Source: Grimontia hollisae CIP 101886
GTDB lineage: Bacteria > Pseudomonadota > Gammaproteobacteria > Enterobacterales > Vibrionaceae
Assembly (NCBI RefSeq): GCF_000176515.1
Contig: NZ_ADAQ01000013.1
Location: forward strand, 893,361-957,360
Length of the DNA stretch: 64,000 nt
Direction: 5' to 3'
Shown here: positions 8,585-17,890 of the stretch, piece by piece
Layout: every line of letters starts with the position of its first letter
Position numbering within the stretch: position 1 is the stretch's first letter
The notes under the pieces: model-generated
Databases searched by the model: none
What the model was told of the DNA's origin: nothing
The model's input: only the letters and a program-made list of their open reading frames with translations
Made by a program: the position numbers and the translations under genes

Positions 8585-9640
8585 TTAGGCGTCCAATCTT
8601 TGGATGTCTAAACTAAAACTCGTCAATCCAATCTCACTCAGTGATACCCGTACACTTCCGCCCGATAAATCAATTGTCTGGAAACGTATGCTAGCGGCGT
8701 CGATACCAAGCAGGTTGTTATTTTTTACAATCACGGCTTTTCCCGTTCCATCGACCACCGCATTTAACCCCGCTGACAACACATCCAGCTGATTGTCCGA
8801 CGCATTTAAAATACCAAACATGGCGCGAATTGGACTGGCATACGTAGAGCGCTTTATCGCATATTCGATTTGATGAACAAGATGAATGAATCCTTTTTCA
8901 TCAGCAATTTGTGAACGAAGGTATTCGTTGAAGAAAGCGCGGATCATTAAAGTCGTCGCTGTGCCGTTTTCACCGGCAGAGGCACTGTCGACCATGTAAA
9001 ACGCCATCTTACCGTCCATCATCCAAGTATAATCAAGCACAATGGGACTGATATCGGCAGATTGCAGTGAGTGATAAGACAACCGCCAATCACCTTGTTG
9101 CGAATCTTGCTCTGGCATCAGTCCCATCAATAGATCTCTGGCGTTGCCTGGGTTATCCAATAAGTCTTCCAGGTGCCATTTCAATTCTTCTGTCAATGGT
9201 TGATCGCCATCTTGGGACACCTTAAACCATTGCTGAGAGAAATCTGCATCGCTACTCACTCCACCATCATTTTCTTCAAGAACGGATAGGATGGCAGATT
9301 TGACTACCATAACGTCCTCAATGGGTTTTATCAGGAAGTCTTTCACTCCAAAGCGTAGAGCTTGGGCAACATCAGCCATCCCCCCCGTGCCGGAAATTAC
9401 TATCACTGGCAACATCGGGTATTCCATGCTGACTTCTTCAACAAATTCCAACCCTGTCATTACAGGCATAGAAAGATCACTTAGCAAGAGGTCAGGAATT
9501 CCCTCCCGCAAAGCCTTTAGTCCGTCAAGGCCGTTTTCAGCTTCTCTTACTGTGCACCCTTCCTTACGAAGAAAGTGACTGATAATCCGGCTAAAAATAG
9601 GATCATCTTCAACAATGAGAACCTCTTTTCCTTCTAACAC
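8585..9640 (-). CDS. rssB: RssB-like response regulator (sigma-S adaptor family)
   Basis: The N-terminal receiver domain (VLIVEDDPIF, then phospho-acceptor Asp55 in LLLSDLSMPVMTG, then IVISGTGGMADVAQAL) is followed by a degenerate PP2C-type domain. Segments such as MAFYMVDSASAGENGTATTL and LDVLSAGLNAVV correspond to E. coli RssB, the adaptor that delivers RpoS to ClpXP. I chose the GTG at 9640 because AGGAG lies eight bases upstream. That gives 351 residues, near the family's usual length. An upstream start at 9742 would add 34 residues with no match to the family. The partner anti-adaptor genes are not in the window, so the RpoS role is inferred from similarity. Confidence 0.75.
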   Translation of the reverse strand: MLEGKEVLIVEDDPIFSRIISHFLRKEGCTVREAENGLDGLKALREGIPDLLLSDLSMPVMTGLEFVEEVSMEYPMLPVIVISGTGGMADVAQALRFGVKDFLIKPIEDVMVVKSAILSVLEENDGGVSSDADFSQQWFKVSQDGDQPLTEELKWHLEDLLDNPGNARDLLMGLMPEQDSQQGDWRLSYHSLQSADISPIVLDYTWMMDGKMAFYMVDSASAGENGTATTLMIRAFFNEYLRSQIADEKGFIHLVHQIEYAIKRSTYASPIRAMFGILNASDNQLDVLSAGLNAVVDGTGKAVIVKNNNLLGIDAASIRFQTIDLSGGSVRVSLSEIGLTSFSLDIQRLDA

Positions 9641-9938
9641 TTTATGTTCTCCTGTTTCCTTTGGGCTGCTGACGCTGAACGGGAGCGCGTTAGCTCCTAA
9701 TAGAATAGTTTGAAAATCAGGGCCAGGTTGCTGCAAACACACAATAGTTGCCTTAGAAGGGCTTAACTTTCTGTATCCAGAAAAGAAAATATTTCATATA
9801 TTTTCTGCTTTCTGACACAGTCAACCGACTTCAAGCTCCCTACTTATTGACATAAGACAACGAAATTCAACACCTGTTAACTTCAAATAGTTAAAATACC
9901 GCTTTTTGGTGAAGACTCTCGCAACATCGTGAAACCCA

Positions 9939-10835
9939 ATGAAATTAGATGATCTGAATCTCTTTCGGCTAATTGTCGAGAATGGTAGTTACACACAGGC
10001 ATCAAAAAAAACAGGCATTCCTGTCGCAACACTGACCCGCCGTATTCAGGCACTTGAAGAAGATATCCAAATAAAGTTACTACATCGTGATGCACGTAAA
10101 CTGGCACTCACGGAAGCGGGACAAAGCTTTTACGATACGTGTTCACCACTTCTTGAACAGTTATTGGAAGCTACGGAGAGCTTGTCGGAGTGCTGCCATG
10201 GCACATCGGGTACGTTGAGACTTGCTGCTCCCTCAAACATTGCCATGAAAATGCTACAACCGATGTTGAGTGCATTTCTCAACGCCTATCCTGATATCAA
10301 GCTGGATCTGTCTTTATTCAGTGATACCACGCCCTCCCACCTTGATGATCGCCACGCTTTTTTCAAGATAGGCCCTCAACGTGATTCCACCATGATAGCG
10401 AGGCGGCTCCACACTGTGCGGGATATTCTGGTTGCCAGTCCGGAATACATTGCATCTCATGCCCCGATCACCGATGCAACAGATTTGTCCAAACACGCGC
10501 TGCTCAAAGGCTGGCCCCTGATGCGCTGGCGTTTATCAAACGAGAGTGGCGAACAGCTTTGTCTTTCAGACCAAGGACGCTTCGAAGCATCAGAGCTCAG
10601 GGTTGTGAGGGCAGCAGCAAAAGATGGATTGGGGATCGCGTTAATCCCTGATGTGCTGGTACAAAAAGACATTCAATCTGGTGAATTGCAACAAATCCTG
10701 CCTGACTGGACCACCGAGCCAAGGGATATCTTCCTGATGTATCACGACAAAACCCACCTGCCTGCAAAGCTTCGTGTATTTATCGACTTTTCGATGCGTT
10801 ATTTTCATTCTCCCAATAAGGAAGAGGGATGTTGA
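9939..10835 (+). CDS. LysR-family transcriptional regulator
   Basis: The 298-residue protein has the N-terminal winged HTH of LysR regulators (about residues 1-60, with SYTQASKKTGIPVATLTRRIQALE). A periplasmic-binding-like effector domain follows from about 90 to 290, with DGLGIALIPDVLV near the end. It is transcribed away from the RssB-like gene across a spacer of about 300 bases. The target and inducer cannot be read from sequence. The next gene starts 172 nt downstream, so it may or may not be co-transcribed. Confidence 0.85.
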   Translation: MKLDDLNLFRLIVENGSYTQASKKTGIPVATLTRRIQALEEDIQIKLLHRDARKLALTEAGQSFYDTCSPLLEQLLEATESLSECCHGTSGTLRLAAPSNIAMKMLQPMLSAFLNAYPDIKLDLSLFSDTTPSHLDDRHAFFKIGPQRDSTMIARRLHTVRDILVASPEYIASHAPITDATDLSKHALLKGWPLMRWRLSNESGEQLCLSDQGRFEASELRVVRAAAKDGLGIALIPDVLVQKDIQSGELQQILPDWTTEPRDIFLMYHDKTHLPAKLRVFIDFSMRYFHSPNKEEGC

Positions 10836-11007
10836 TCACCCTGTGTCCCAGTTTCGATAAGTGATTACAAGCTGTCACACATTTCGCAATGAAAACTTGC
10901 GAACTGCATATTGCAGCACTAAATGTTATTAGTATGTAACAACACGATCGACGTCTGATTGTTGTTGGATACATAATGCTGGTGACCGCGACTGGAAGGA
11001 GCGACTT

Positions 11008-11607
11008 ATGGTTCTGGGACATCTGTTCGGCCTCTATACACATCCAAAAGAAGAATGGAAAAATATTGACGATCGCCATGAAGGAGCACTGAGCAGTTTA
11101 GGGCATGCTGCTATCATGGCGCTTATCCCTCCCCTTTGTGCATACTATTCAAGCGTACATATCGGTTGGCAAATCGGCGTAGGTGACCCCATTTTTCTGA
11201 CACAACAAAGTGCAATCATCATCGCCTTCGCCATGTACTTCGCCCTTATCACTGGTGTGATGGCACTGGCTTACCTGACACTCTGGATGAGCCGCACTTT
11301 TGGCTCAACCCCAACCTATACGCAGGCATTGGAGTTGGCAGCTTATACTGCGACCCCCATCTTTATGGTTGGATTAGCAGCATTGTATCCGGTAGTGTGG
11401 TTTGTCATGCTTGTTGGGCTATTGGGTATCGCCTACTCAGTGTATCTACTTTACACTGGCGTACCAATTATCATGCATATTCCCGAAGAGCGTGGCTTTA
11501 TTTACGCCAGTTCGGTAGTAACCTGTGGGCTGGTTTTACTGGTAGCGATTATTGCCAGTTCGGTGATCATGTGGAATGTGGGTTTCGGCCCGATGTTCGT
11601 CCAATAA
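11008..11607 (+). CDS. Yip1-family inner membrane protein
   Basis: The 199-residue protein starts MVLGHLFGLYTHPKEEWKNI, the typical Yip1-domain opening, and has about five hydrophobic segments (around 30-50, 68-95, 110-130, 130-155 and 165-190). A GGAAGG-type ribosome binding site lies before the ATG. Bacterial members such as YohC are membrane proteins of unknown function. The gene stands alone between the LysR gene and a bidirectional terminator. Confidence 0.8.
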   Translation: MVLGHLFGLYTHPKEEWKNIDDRHEGALSSLGHAAIMALIPPLCAYYSSVHIGWQIGVGDPIFLTQQSAIIIAFAMYFALITGVMALAYLTLWMSRTFGSTPTYTQALELAAYTATPIFMVGLAALYPVVWFVMLVGLLGIAYSVYLLYTGVPIIMHIPEERGFIYASSVVTCGLVLLVAIIASSVIMWNVGFGPMFVQ

Positions 11608-11640
11608 CTGTTTTTAAATGTGCACGTGCTTTTTAGCAAA

Positions 11641-11677
11641 CACAAAAAACGCAGCTCGTTGGCTGCGTTTTTTGTGC
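11641..11677. terminator. Bidirectional terminator between yip1 and purF
   Basis: AAAAAACGCAGC and GCTGCGTTTTTT form a 12-bp stem around a six-base loop. A-rich and T-rich arms on either side let it serve both the plus-strand Yip1 gene and the minus-strand purF. Confidence 0.85.
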
Positions 11678-11705
11678 ATAAAAGCAGTATCCCCTTATAT
11701 CGAGG

Positions 11706-13220
11706 TTAACTCTCGTTATAAATCTCAAGGTTTGCTAATTCTTGCTGCTGCTCACGCAACGCCTTGGCCTCATCATTTCGCAGGCTTGACAGGTATTCCA
11801 GATATTCCTGATTGATATCACCGGTCACATAGTCACCACTGAATACCGAACTCTCGAAACGTTTGATATCCGGATTGCCTTCACGGACCGCATCCTCCAG
11901 ATCGTTTAAATCTTGAAAGATCAGGCCATCGGCGCCGATGGTCTTACAAATTTCATCCACTTCACGACCGTGGGCGATCAGCTCATTGGCGCTTGGCATG
12001 TCAATACCATATACATTCGGGAAACGGATTTCCGGTGCAGCAGATGCCATGTACACACGCTTGGCTCCCGCTTCCCGTGCCATTTCAACAATCTGCTCTG
12101 ATGTCGTACCGCGTACAATAGAGTCATCCACCAACAGTACAGACTTGTCTTTGAATTCCGAACGAATTGCGTTCAGTTTACGGCGTACTGATTTACGGCG
12201 TAGATGTTGGCCCGGCATGATGAAGGTGCGGCCAACATAACGGTTTTTCACAAAACCTTGACGATAAGGTTTATCCAGTACCTGGGCGATCTCCAGGGCA
12301 ATATCGCAAGAGGTCTCTGGAATAGGGATAACCACATCAATATCCAGATCGTCCCACTCACGACGAATTTTCGCCCCCAACTTCTGGCCCATTTTTACCC
12401 GTGCACCATACACCGACACTTTATCAATGAAAGAATCAGGGCGGGCAAAGTAAACAAATTCAAAAATACAGGGAGACAAAATGGGATTATCCGCGCACTG
12501 GCGGGTAAATAACTGACCGTTAAACGTGATGTAAATGGCTTCGCCTGGTGCCACATCACGCACGAAGTCAAAACCCACGGCATCCAAAGCCACTGACTCA
12601 GAGGCCACCATATACTCTTCGCGGCCATTTACGTTGCGTTTGCCCAAACATAACGGGCGAATACCGTTCGGGTCGCGGAAGGCGATCAAACCATGGCCGA
12701 TAATCATTGCCACCGCCGCATAGCCCCCTTTGACTTCCTGGTGCACTGCACGAACGGCTTGAAACACATCTTCTTCGGTCAGTGGATGGGAAGCAGCTTT
12801 ATCAATTTGGTGCGCAAGGACATTGAGAAGTATTTCTGAATCGGAAGTGGTGTTGAGGTGGCGGCGGTCATGGGCAAATAACGACTCACGAAGCGCATTG
12901 GCATTGGTAAGATTACCATTGTGTGCCAACGTAATACCGTAAGGTGAGTTAACATAAAATGGCTGTGCCTCCGAGGCACTTGAACTGCCTGCAGTAGGGT
13001 ATCGAACGTGTCCGATACCCACTGTACCCTGTAGCCTTTGCATGTGTTTAAGCTGGAAAACATCCTTCACCAAACCGTTCGCTTTCCTCAGACGAAAACG
13101 GTTATCGTCAATAGTGACTATCCCAGCTGCATCCTGACCTCGGTGCTGAAGTACTGTCAATGCATCGTAAATCGACTGATTAACCGGGGTCTCACCCACG
13201 ATCCCAACAATCCCACACAT
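11706..13220 (-). CDS. purF: Amidophosphoribosyltransferase
   Basis: PurF makes 5-phosphoribosylamine from PRPP and glutamine, the first step of purine synthesis. I chose the ATG at 13220 because it gives MCGIVGIVG, which places the glutaminase nucleophile Cys directly after the removed Met. The longer reading frame to 13265 lacks this. The N-terminal Ntn glutaminase domain covers roughly residues 1-230. The phosphoribosyltransferase domain contains the PRPP loop [14 protein letters not shown]. The length, 504 residues, is normal. It lies 82 nt after cvpA and is probably co-transcribed under PurR control. Confidence 0.97.
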   Translation of the reverse strand: MCGIVGIVGETPVNQSIYDALTVLQHRGQDAAGIVTIDDNRFRLRKANGLVKDVFQLKHMQRLQGTVGIGHVRYPTAGSSSASEAQPFYVNSPYGITLAHNGNLTNANALRESLFAHDRRHLNTTSDSEILLNVLAHQIDKAASHPLTEEDVFQAVRAVHQEVKGGYAAVAMIIGHGLIAFRDPNGIRPLCLGKRNVNGREEYMVASESVALDAVGFDFVRDVAPGEAIYITFNGQLFTRQCADNPILSPCIFEFVYFARPDSFIDKVSVYGARVKMGQKLGAKIRREWDDLDIDVVIPIPETSCDIALEIAQVLDKPYRQGFVKNRYVGRTFIMPGQHLRRKSVRRKLNAIRSEFKDKSVLLVDDSIVRGTTSEQIVEMAREAGAKRVYMASAAPEIRFPNVYGIDMPSANELIAHGREVDEICKTIGADGLIFQDLNDLEDAVREGNPDIKRFESSVFSGDYVTGDINQEYLEYLSSLRNDEAKALREQQQELANLEIYNES

Positions 13221-13302
13221 GTATGCTGTTCCTTGTAACGCAAAATTGAGCCCAGGAAACGTCACAGGTTTCTCCGCCAGTCTGAATGCCGCCGGAAAAA
13301 CG

Positions 13303-13794
13303 TTAGATCACCTTAGGCAGAAAGCTGGAGCTTTGCTCCAAATATGTAAAAAACCACTCAATCACTACCCCAAATTTAGGGATTAACTGTGATTGCTTCC
13401 ACTCTGGGCTGTTGGCAACGCCCGTAAATGCATCGAGGAAAAACAGTAAGGCAGCAACGATTAAAACGCCCCGTATTCCCCCAAAAACAACCCCTAACAC
13501 GCGATCTGTACCTGAAAGACCTGTTTTTTGTACTAACTGGCCAATCACATAGTTAACAACCGCACCAACAATCAAGGTCGCAATAAACAGTGCCGCTATC
13601 GCCGCACCATTACGAATCATGTCATCATGAATGTTAGTAAAATAAGCCGCCAGTTGCGGGTAAAAGTTGCTTGCAACAAAGAAGGCGCCAAACCAGATCA
13701 CCAGTGACAGTGCTTCTTTAACAAATCCACGGACCAAACTAATCAGAGCAGAAAAGCCGATCACGCCAATAATGAGATAATCTATCCAATTCAT
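13303..13794 (-). CDS. cvpA: CvpA family membrane protein
   Basis: This is an inner membrane protein of 163 residues with four predicted membrane segments (about 5-22, 28-46, 62-84 and 100-120). The conserved N-terminal pattern is [20 protein letters not shown]. CvpA is needed for colicin V production and for envelope stress tolerance in enterobacteria, and it sits just before purF there too. A PurR box lies about 50 nt upstream of its start. Confidence 0.93.
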   Translation of the reverse strand: MNWIDYLIIGVIGFSALISLVRGFVKEALSLVIWFGAFFVASNFYPQLAAYFTNIHDDMIRNGAAIAALFIATLIVGAVVNYVIGQLVQKTGLSGTDRVLGVVFGGIRGVLIVAALLFFLDAFTGVANSPEWKQSQLIPKFGVVIEWFFTYLEQSSSFLPKVI

Positions 13795-13843
13795 TGCTTA
13801 ATCATCTGAGCGATTCGCGCGCATTTTAACAGAAAAAATGACG

Positions 13844-13859
13844 ACGCAAACGTTTTCTT
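13844..13859. promoter_or_regulatory. PurR operator before cvpA-purF
   Basis: The sequence ACGCAAACGTTTTCTT fits the PurR consensus ANGCAANCGNTTNCNT at every fixed position. It lies between dedD and cvpA, overlapping the dedD stop codon, as in the known cvpA-purF regulation of E. coli. Confidence 0.78.
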
Positions 13860-14403
13860 ATGGGTTGAGTGGGTTAAATCTAAGCAGTTGGCCTTTCAAA
13901 CCTGTCAAAGACTCCAAATCTGCCGTCATCGACTCAAGCTTTTCTTTGGAGACATCCGGCCCGACTTCCACTCGCGCCAGATCACCTTCTTTAATGTCCC
14001 TTGGCATTAATTGAGCAGCATATCCTTTGCTACGAAGTGTCGCGACCAGGTTTTTCGCATTCTCAATGTTACGAAACGTTCCGAGACGGATGATCCAGGC
14101 TGAATCACTGTAGCCTTCTTTCGGTGGTGTAACTGTTTGTGTCGCTGTTTCCAATTCACTGGAGCCATTATCGCCGTCAATGGTCACCGCAACCGGTTCA
14201 GACGGCAGAAAACTCTCCACTTTTTCCGGCGCTTTGACTGGCTGAGCAAACACAGCATCGTCAACATTTTCACGAAGAGGAATAGCCTGGTAACTCTCTT
14301 CATAATGTGCCTTCTCACCGTCAAAGACATCCGGCAAGAAGATAACCCCGAGAGACACCAGAATAAGGGTACCGACGAGTCGGTTTTGAAACTGGGTTGC
14401 CAC
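13858..14403 (-). CDS. dedD: SPOR-domain cell division protein DedD
   Basis: DedD is a single-pass inner membrane protein that binds denuded septal peptidoglycan and supports constriction. The 181-residue sequence has one membrane segment near residues 9-26 (LVGTLILVSLGVIFLPDVF). A low-complexity linker follows, then a C-terminal SPOR domain from about 100 to 178 (DSAWIIRLGTFRNIENAKNL). It starts 2 nt after folC, so the two are translated from one message. Confidence 0.92.
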   Translation of the reverse strand: MATQFQNRLVGTLILVSLGVIFLPDVFDGEKAHYEESYQAIPLRENVDDAVFAQPVKAPEKVESFLPSEPVAVTIDGDNGSSELETATQTVTPPKEGYSDSAWIIRLGTFRNIENAKNLVATLRSKGYAAQLMPRDIKEGDLARVEVGPDVSKEKLESMTADLESLTGLKGQLLRFNPLNP

Positions 14404-14405
14404 AA

Positions 14406-15674
14406 TTACTCCTCTTTACTGAGGTAATCGGCGATTTCACCGACGGTATGGAATGAACCAAAAACAATCAGGATATCTCCCTGCCACGCCAAGGCTGCCT
14501 GCGCCGCCTGAAACGCCTGTGTCGGAGACTCAAAACCTTCAATGCCCGTTGGCAGATACGCAGTGATTTGCGTCCACGGTGCGGCGCGCGGGCCTCTCAA
14601 CGAGGCCGGATACCAATGGTCGACGACTGGTTTCATCACCTCGATTGTCGCGGCAATATCTTTGTCATGGAGCATAGCAACAACGGCGTGAACTTTGCCG
14701 TTTTTTTCCGCTTTCAACACATTGAGCTGAGTGGCCAGATACGCGGCAGAATGTGGATTGTGCGCCACATCCATCAGAATCAGGGGGGATTTTGATACAC
14801 ACTCCATACGCCCTGCCAGTTTGACGGACGACAACCCATCAACAATATGCTCATCAGTAACAGTCAACTCCGATAACCCAAGCGCCATCAACGCCGTAGC
14901 GGCATTCGGCAATGGTAAGTTAGGTATCGGTAAGCCACACAGATCAAACGCACCACAATGCCAGTGCCACACATCGCCTTGTTTTTCATAATGGAACTGA
15001 TACCCGACCTGATGCAGGTTGGCACCAATGTCGTCGGCATGGGCCGCGACACTCGCCGGGGGCTCAGGCTGACCACAGACTGCTGGTTTACCACTTCGGA
15101 AAATACCCGCTTTTTCAAAACCAATGACTTCGATGTCATCGCCCAACCAGTCCACATGATCTATTGCCAGGCTGGTGATCACCGACACATCATGGTCAAC
15201 CACATTCGTCGCATCCAAACGGCCACCCAGCCCTACTTCCAGCACTACCACATCGACCTTGTTATCGAGAAACAACCAAAGCGCAGCCAGCGTACCAAAC
15301 TCAAAAAAGCTCAGGCTGGTGTTGCCACGAAGTGCCTCGATAGCAGCAAAGGCTTCTGTGTGACGCTCATCATCCAGTTCCTGCCCGTTAATACGCACAC
15401 GTTCATTGTAGCGAACAAGATGAGGAGAGCTGTATACACCGACCTTGTATCCAGCGTTGAGAAGAATGCTTTCAATGATGGCACACGTGGAACCTTTACC
15501 GTTGGTCCCTGCCACCGTAATCACTTTGGGCGCTGGTTTGGTGAGCTTACCTTTATTGGCAATCAGAGAGACGCGATCCAGCCCTAAATCAATGGCACTG
15601 GTATGCAACGACTCTAAATACTGCAGCCATGCAGTCAATGGCGCTGTCGCGCCTGGCGTAACAAGTTTTGACAT
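14406..15674 (-). CDS. folC: Bifunctional folylpolyglutamate/dihydrofolate synthase
   Basis: FolC adds glutamate to dihydropteroate and to folates. The Mur-ligase-type ATP loop GTNGKGST is at residues 56-63, and DVAHNPHSAAYL lies in the C-terminal domain. The 422 residues match the usual length. The gene follows accD after a terminator and is followed at 2 nt by dedD, the same order as in E. coli. Confidence 0.95.
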   Translation of the reverse strand: MSKLVTPGATAPLTAWLQYLESLHTSAIDLGLDRVSLIANKGKLTKPAPKVITVAGTNGKGSTCAIIESILLNAGYKVGVYSSPHLVRYNERVRINGQELDDERHTEAFAAIEALRGNTSLSFFEFGTLAALWLFLDNKVDVVVLEVGLGGRLDATNVVDHDVSVITSLAIDHVDWLGDDIEVIGFEKAGIFRSGKPAVCGQPEPPASVAAHADDIGANLHQVGYQFHYEKQGDVWHWHCGAFDLCGLPIPNLPLPNAATALMALGLSELTVTDEHIVDGLSSVKLAGRMECVSKSPLILMDVAHNPHSAAYLATQLNVLKAEKNGKVHAVVAMLHDKDIAATIEVMKPVVDHWYPASLRGPRAAPWTQITAYLPTGIEGFESPTQAFQAAQAALAWQGDILIVFGSFHTVGEIADYLSKEE

Positions 15675-15738
15675 TCCGTCTTCTTTCTGTGTTTTCTATA
15701 CCATGCGATAGTTGGGTCCAATCATATCAGCTAAAAGA

Positions 15739-15764
15739 CAAAGAGCGCCATAAGGCGCTCTTTT
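15739..15764 (-). terminator. Terminator between accD and folC
   Basis: AAGAGCGCC and GGCGCTCTT form a nine-base-pair stem with an ATAA loop. On the minus strand a T-rich tract follows, so it would end accD transcripts at least partly before folC. Confidence 0.75.
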
Positions 15765-15791
15765 GATGTGACATGCAGGTGAACATTCCAC

Positions 15792-16715
15792 CTACTCTTT
15801 TTCTACCGGTTGAGCTTCAATCACTTCACCTTCCAACGGCTTGTCAACCGACACCACCAGCGGTGATTCATGATGGGTCATCTTCGCCAGCAAACTTGCG
15901 ATACGCTGACGCATTTCACGGCGATCGACAATCATGTCAATCGCACCGTGCTCAAGCAGAAACTCACTTCGCTGAAAGCCTTCCGGCAGTTTCTCACGCA
16001 CAGTTTGCTCGATAACACGCTGGCCTGCGAAACCGATTAATGCCTTGGGTTCACCGATATTGATGTCGCCCAACATCGCAAAACTTGCTGTTACGCCACC
16101 AAAAGTGGGATCCGTCAGGACAGAAATAAACGGTAAACCTTTGGCAGAAAGGCGCTCAAGTGCCGCACTGGTTTTTGCCATCTGCATTAACGACATCAGC
16201 GCTTCCTGCATACGGGCACCGCCACTGGCAGAGAAACACACCAAACCACAGTTATTTTCAATGGCCGCGTCAACCGCTCTCACAAAGCGTGCACCAACCA
16301 CCGCCCCCATTGAGCCGCCCATAAAGGTGAACTCAAACGACGCAGCCACTACCGGGATTCCCAATAGCTCTCCTTTCATCACGATGAGGGCATCCTTCTC
16401 GCCACTTGACTTTTGTGCGGCGGAGAGACGGTCTTTGTATTTTTTCGAATCACGGAACTTGAGCAAATCTTTCGGCTCAAGCTCATCACCGATTTCAACG
16501 CGGTTGGCTTCATCAAGGAAGGTGTCCAGACGCTTACGCGCCGTCATACGCATGTGATGGTCACATTTAGGACACACATGCAGGTTACGCTCAAGTTCGG
16601 CGTGGTACAGCACCTGCTCACAGGATGAACATTTGGTCCAGACGCCTTCTGGAATAGATGCCTTACGTGAAGAACCGATGTTGCTTTTTGTCAGAATTTT
16701 TTCAAGCCAGCTCAT
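15792..16715 (-). CDS. accD: Acetyl-CoA carboxylase carboxyltransferase beta subunit
   Basis: AccD with AccA transfers the carboxyl group from biotin to acetyl-CoA, giving malonyl-CoA. I chose the ATG at 16715 because the protein then opens MSWLEKIL, as in other bacteria; the longer frame to 16790 has unrelated residues. A four-cysteine zinc ribbon is at Cys29, Cys32, Cys48 and Cys51. The crotonase-like carboxyltransferase domain follows, with [19 protein letters not shown]. The length is 307 residues. Confidence 0.96.
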   Translation of the reverse strand: MSWLEKILTKSNIGSSRKASIPEGVWTKCSSCEQVLYHAELERNLHVCPKCDHHMRMTARKRLDTFLDEANRVEIGDELEPKDLLKFRDSKKYKDRLSAAQKSSGEKDALIVMKGELLGIPVVAASFEFTFMGGSMGAVVGARFVRAVDAAIENNCGLVCFSASGGARMQEALMSLMQMAKTSAALERLSAKGLPFISVLTDPTFGGVTASFAMLGDINIGEPKALIGFAGQRVIEQTVREKLPEGFQRSEFLLEHGAIDMIVDRREMRQRIASLLAKMTHHESPLVVSVDKPLEGEVIEAQPVEKE

Positions 16716-16940
16716 GAACGACCTTTTCAATTGGAACACTCGCCGCTTACAACATAACTGTGCACTGTTCCGTTCATCATGAACGCGCATTCGGCATCAG
16801 TGGGCAAGTGGCCTGGATATCTACGAATTCAACGGAGAATTAAAACACAACTTGTTAAGACTTTGGACAAAAAACTGGTACTACCTATTGATTGTCTAAT
16901 TTCTGTCTCCCTTGTTCTGTAACAAGAAGACAAGTTTTCC

Positions 16941-17735
16941 TTAAAGCTGTTCATCTGGCAGAAACAGTGGCCCAACCGGCGAAGAGGGCAATTCAAACGC
17001 TGGCGGATACTCCACCTCGACCAAATAAAGCCCTTCCGCCTTGGCTGTTGCCGCGGCCAGATTGCGATCTTTCGCTTCTAGCAGCCATTTTATCCATTCA
17101 GGCTTTTGCTCTTTGCGGCCAACCACAATCAAGCTGCCTGTGATGTTCCGCACCATATGGTGAACAAAAGCATTGGCCTTGATATCAATGATCACAAAAC
17201 GTCCCTGACGAGTCACATTGATATGGTGCACATTACGCCACGGGCTCTTAGACTGGCATTGCACCGCCCGGAAAGAGGTAAAGTCGTTCTCGCCCAGCAG
17301 GTACTGCCCTGCCTCGTGCATCAGGGTTTCATCCAGCTCACCGTGATAATGACTGACACCATGGCGAAGAATACCCGGGCGTAACGCATGATTATAGATG
17401 ATATAGCGATAACGGCGCGCCGTGGCAGAGAAGCGGGCGTGAAATTCATCAGGCACTTCTTTGGCCCAACGCACTGCAATAGTATCAGGCAAGTGGGTAT
17501 TCACCCCCATGGTCCAGGCACGCAATGGCCTTGAACCTTCGATATCGAAATGCACCACCTGGCCCGTGCCATGCACGCCAGCATCGGTTCTGCCAGCACA
17601 TTGCACTTCGACCGGTTGATTGGCGATTTTGGACAGGGCTTTTTCAAGGTGTTCCTGAACGCTTGGCACCTCACGCTGACGCTGCCAGCCGTAAAACTGG
17701 GAACCATCGTATTCCACACCCAGGGCAATTCTCAT
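16941..17735 (-). CDS. truA: tRNA pseudouridine(38-40) synthase
   Basis: TruA forms pseudouridine at positions 38, 39 and 40 of the tRNA anticodon stem-loop. The 264-residue protein shows the opening [17 protein letters not shown] and the catalytic Asp51 in [33 protein letters not shown] near residue 200 is also typical. The gene lies between fimV and accD, as in related genomes. Confidence 0.96.
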   Translation of the reverse strand: MRIALGVEYDGSQFYGWQRQREVPSVQEHLEKALSKIANQPVEVQCAGRTDAGVHGTGQVVHFDIEGSRPLRAWTMGVNTHLPDTIAVRWAKEVPDEFHARFSATARRYRYIIYNHALRPGILRHGVSHYHGELDETLMHEAGQYLLGENDFTSFRAVQCQSKSPWRNVHHINVTRQGRFVIIDIKANAFVHHMVRNITGSLIVVGRKEQKPEWIKWLLEAKDRNLAAATAKAEGLYLVEVEYPPAFELPSSPVGPLFLPDEQL

Positions 17736-17840
17736 CGTGTTTTCTCTGTCTTGCTGGTTAACTAAGGCGGCGCATTATATACCCAAATTCCGGGTAGAGG
17801 CAGTATCCCGCCGAGCCTCTGCATAATCCCCCGGATAAAA

Positions 17841-17864
17841 CAATAGCGGGATAACCCGCTATTG
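17841..17864 (-). terminator. Terminator of fimV/hubP
   Basis: CAATAGCGGG and CCCGCTATTG form a 10-bp stem with an ATAA loop. The minus strand then reads TTTTATCC. It lies 27 nt after the fimV stop codon. Confidence 0.78.
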
Positions 17865-17890
17865 TCGTTTTGCTTTCCTGATGATGGAGA

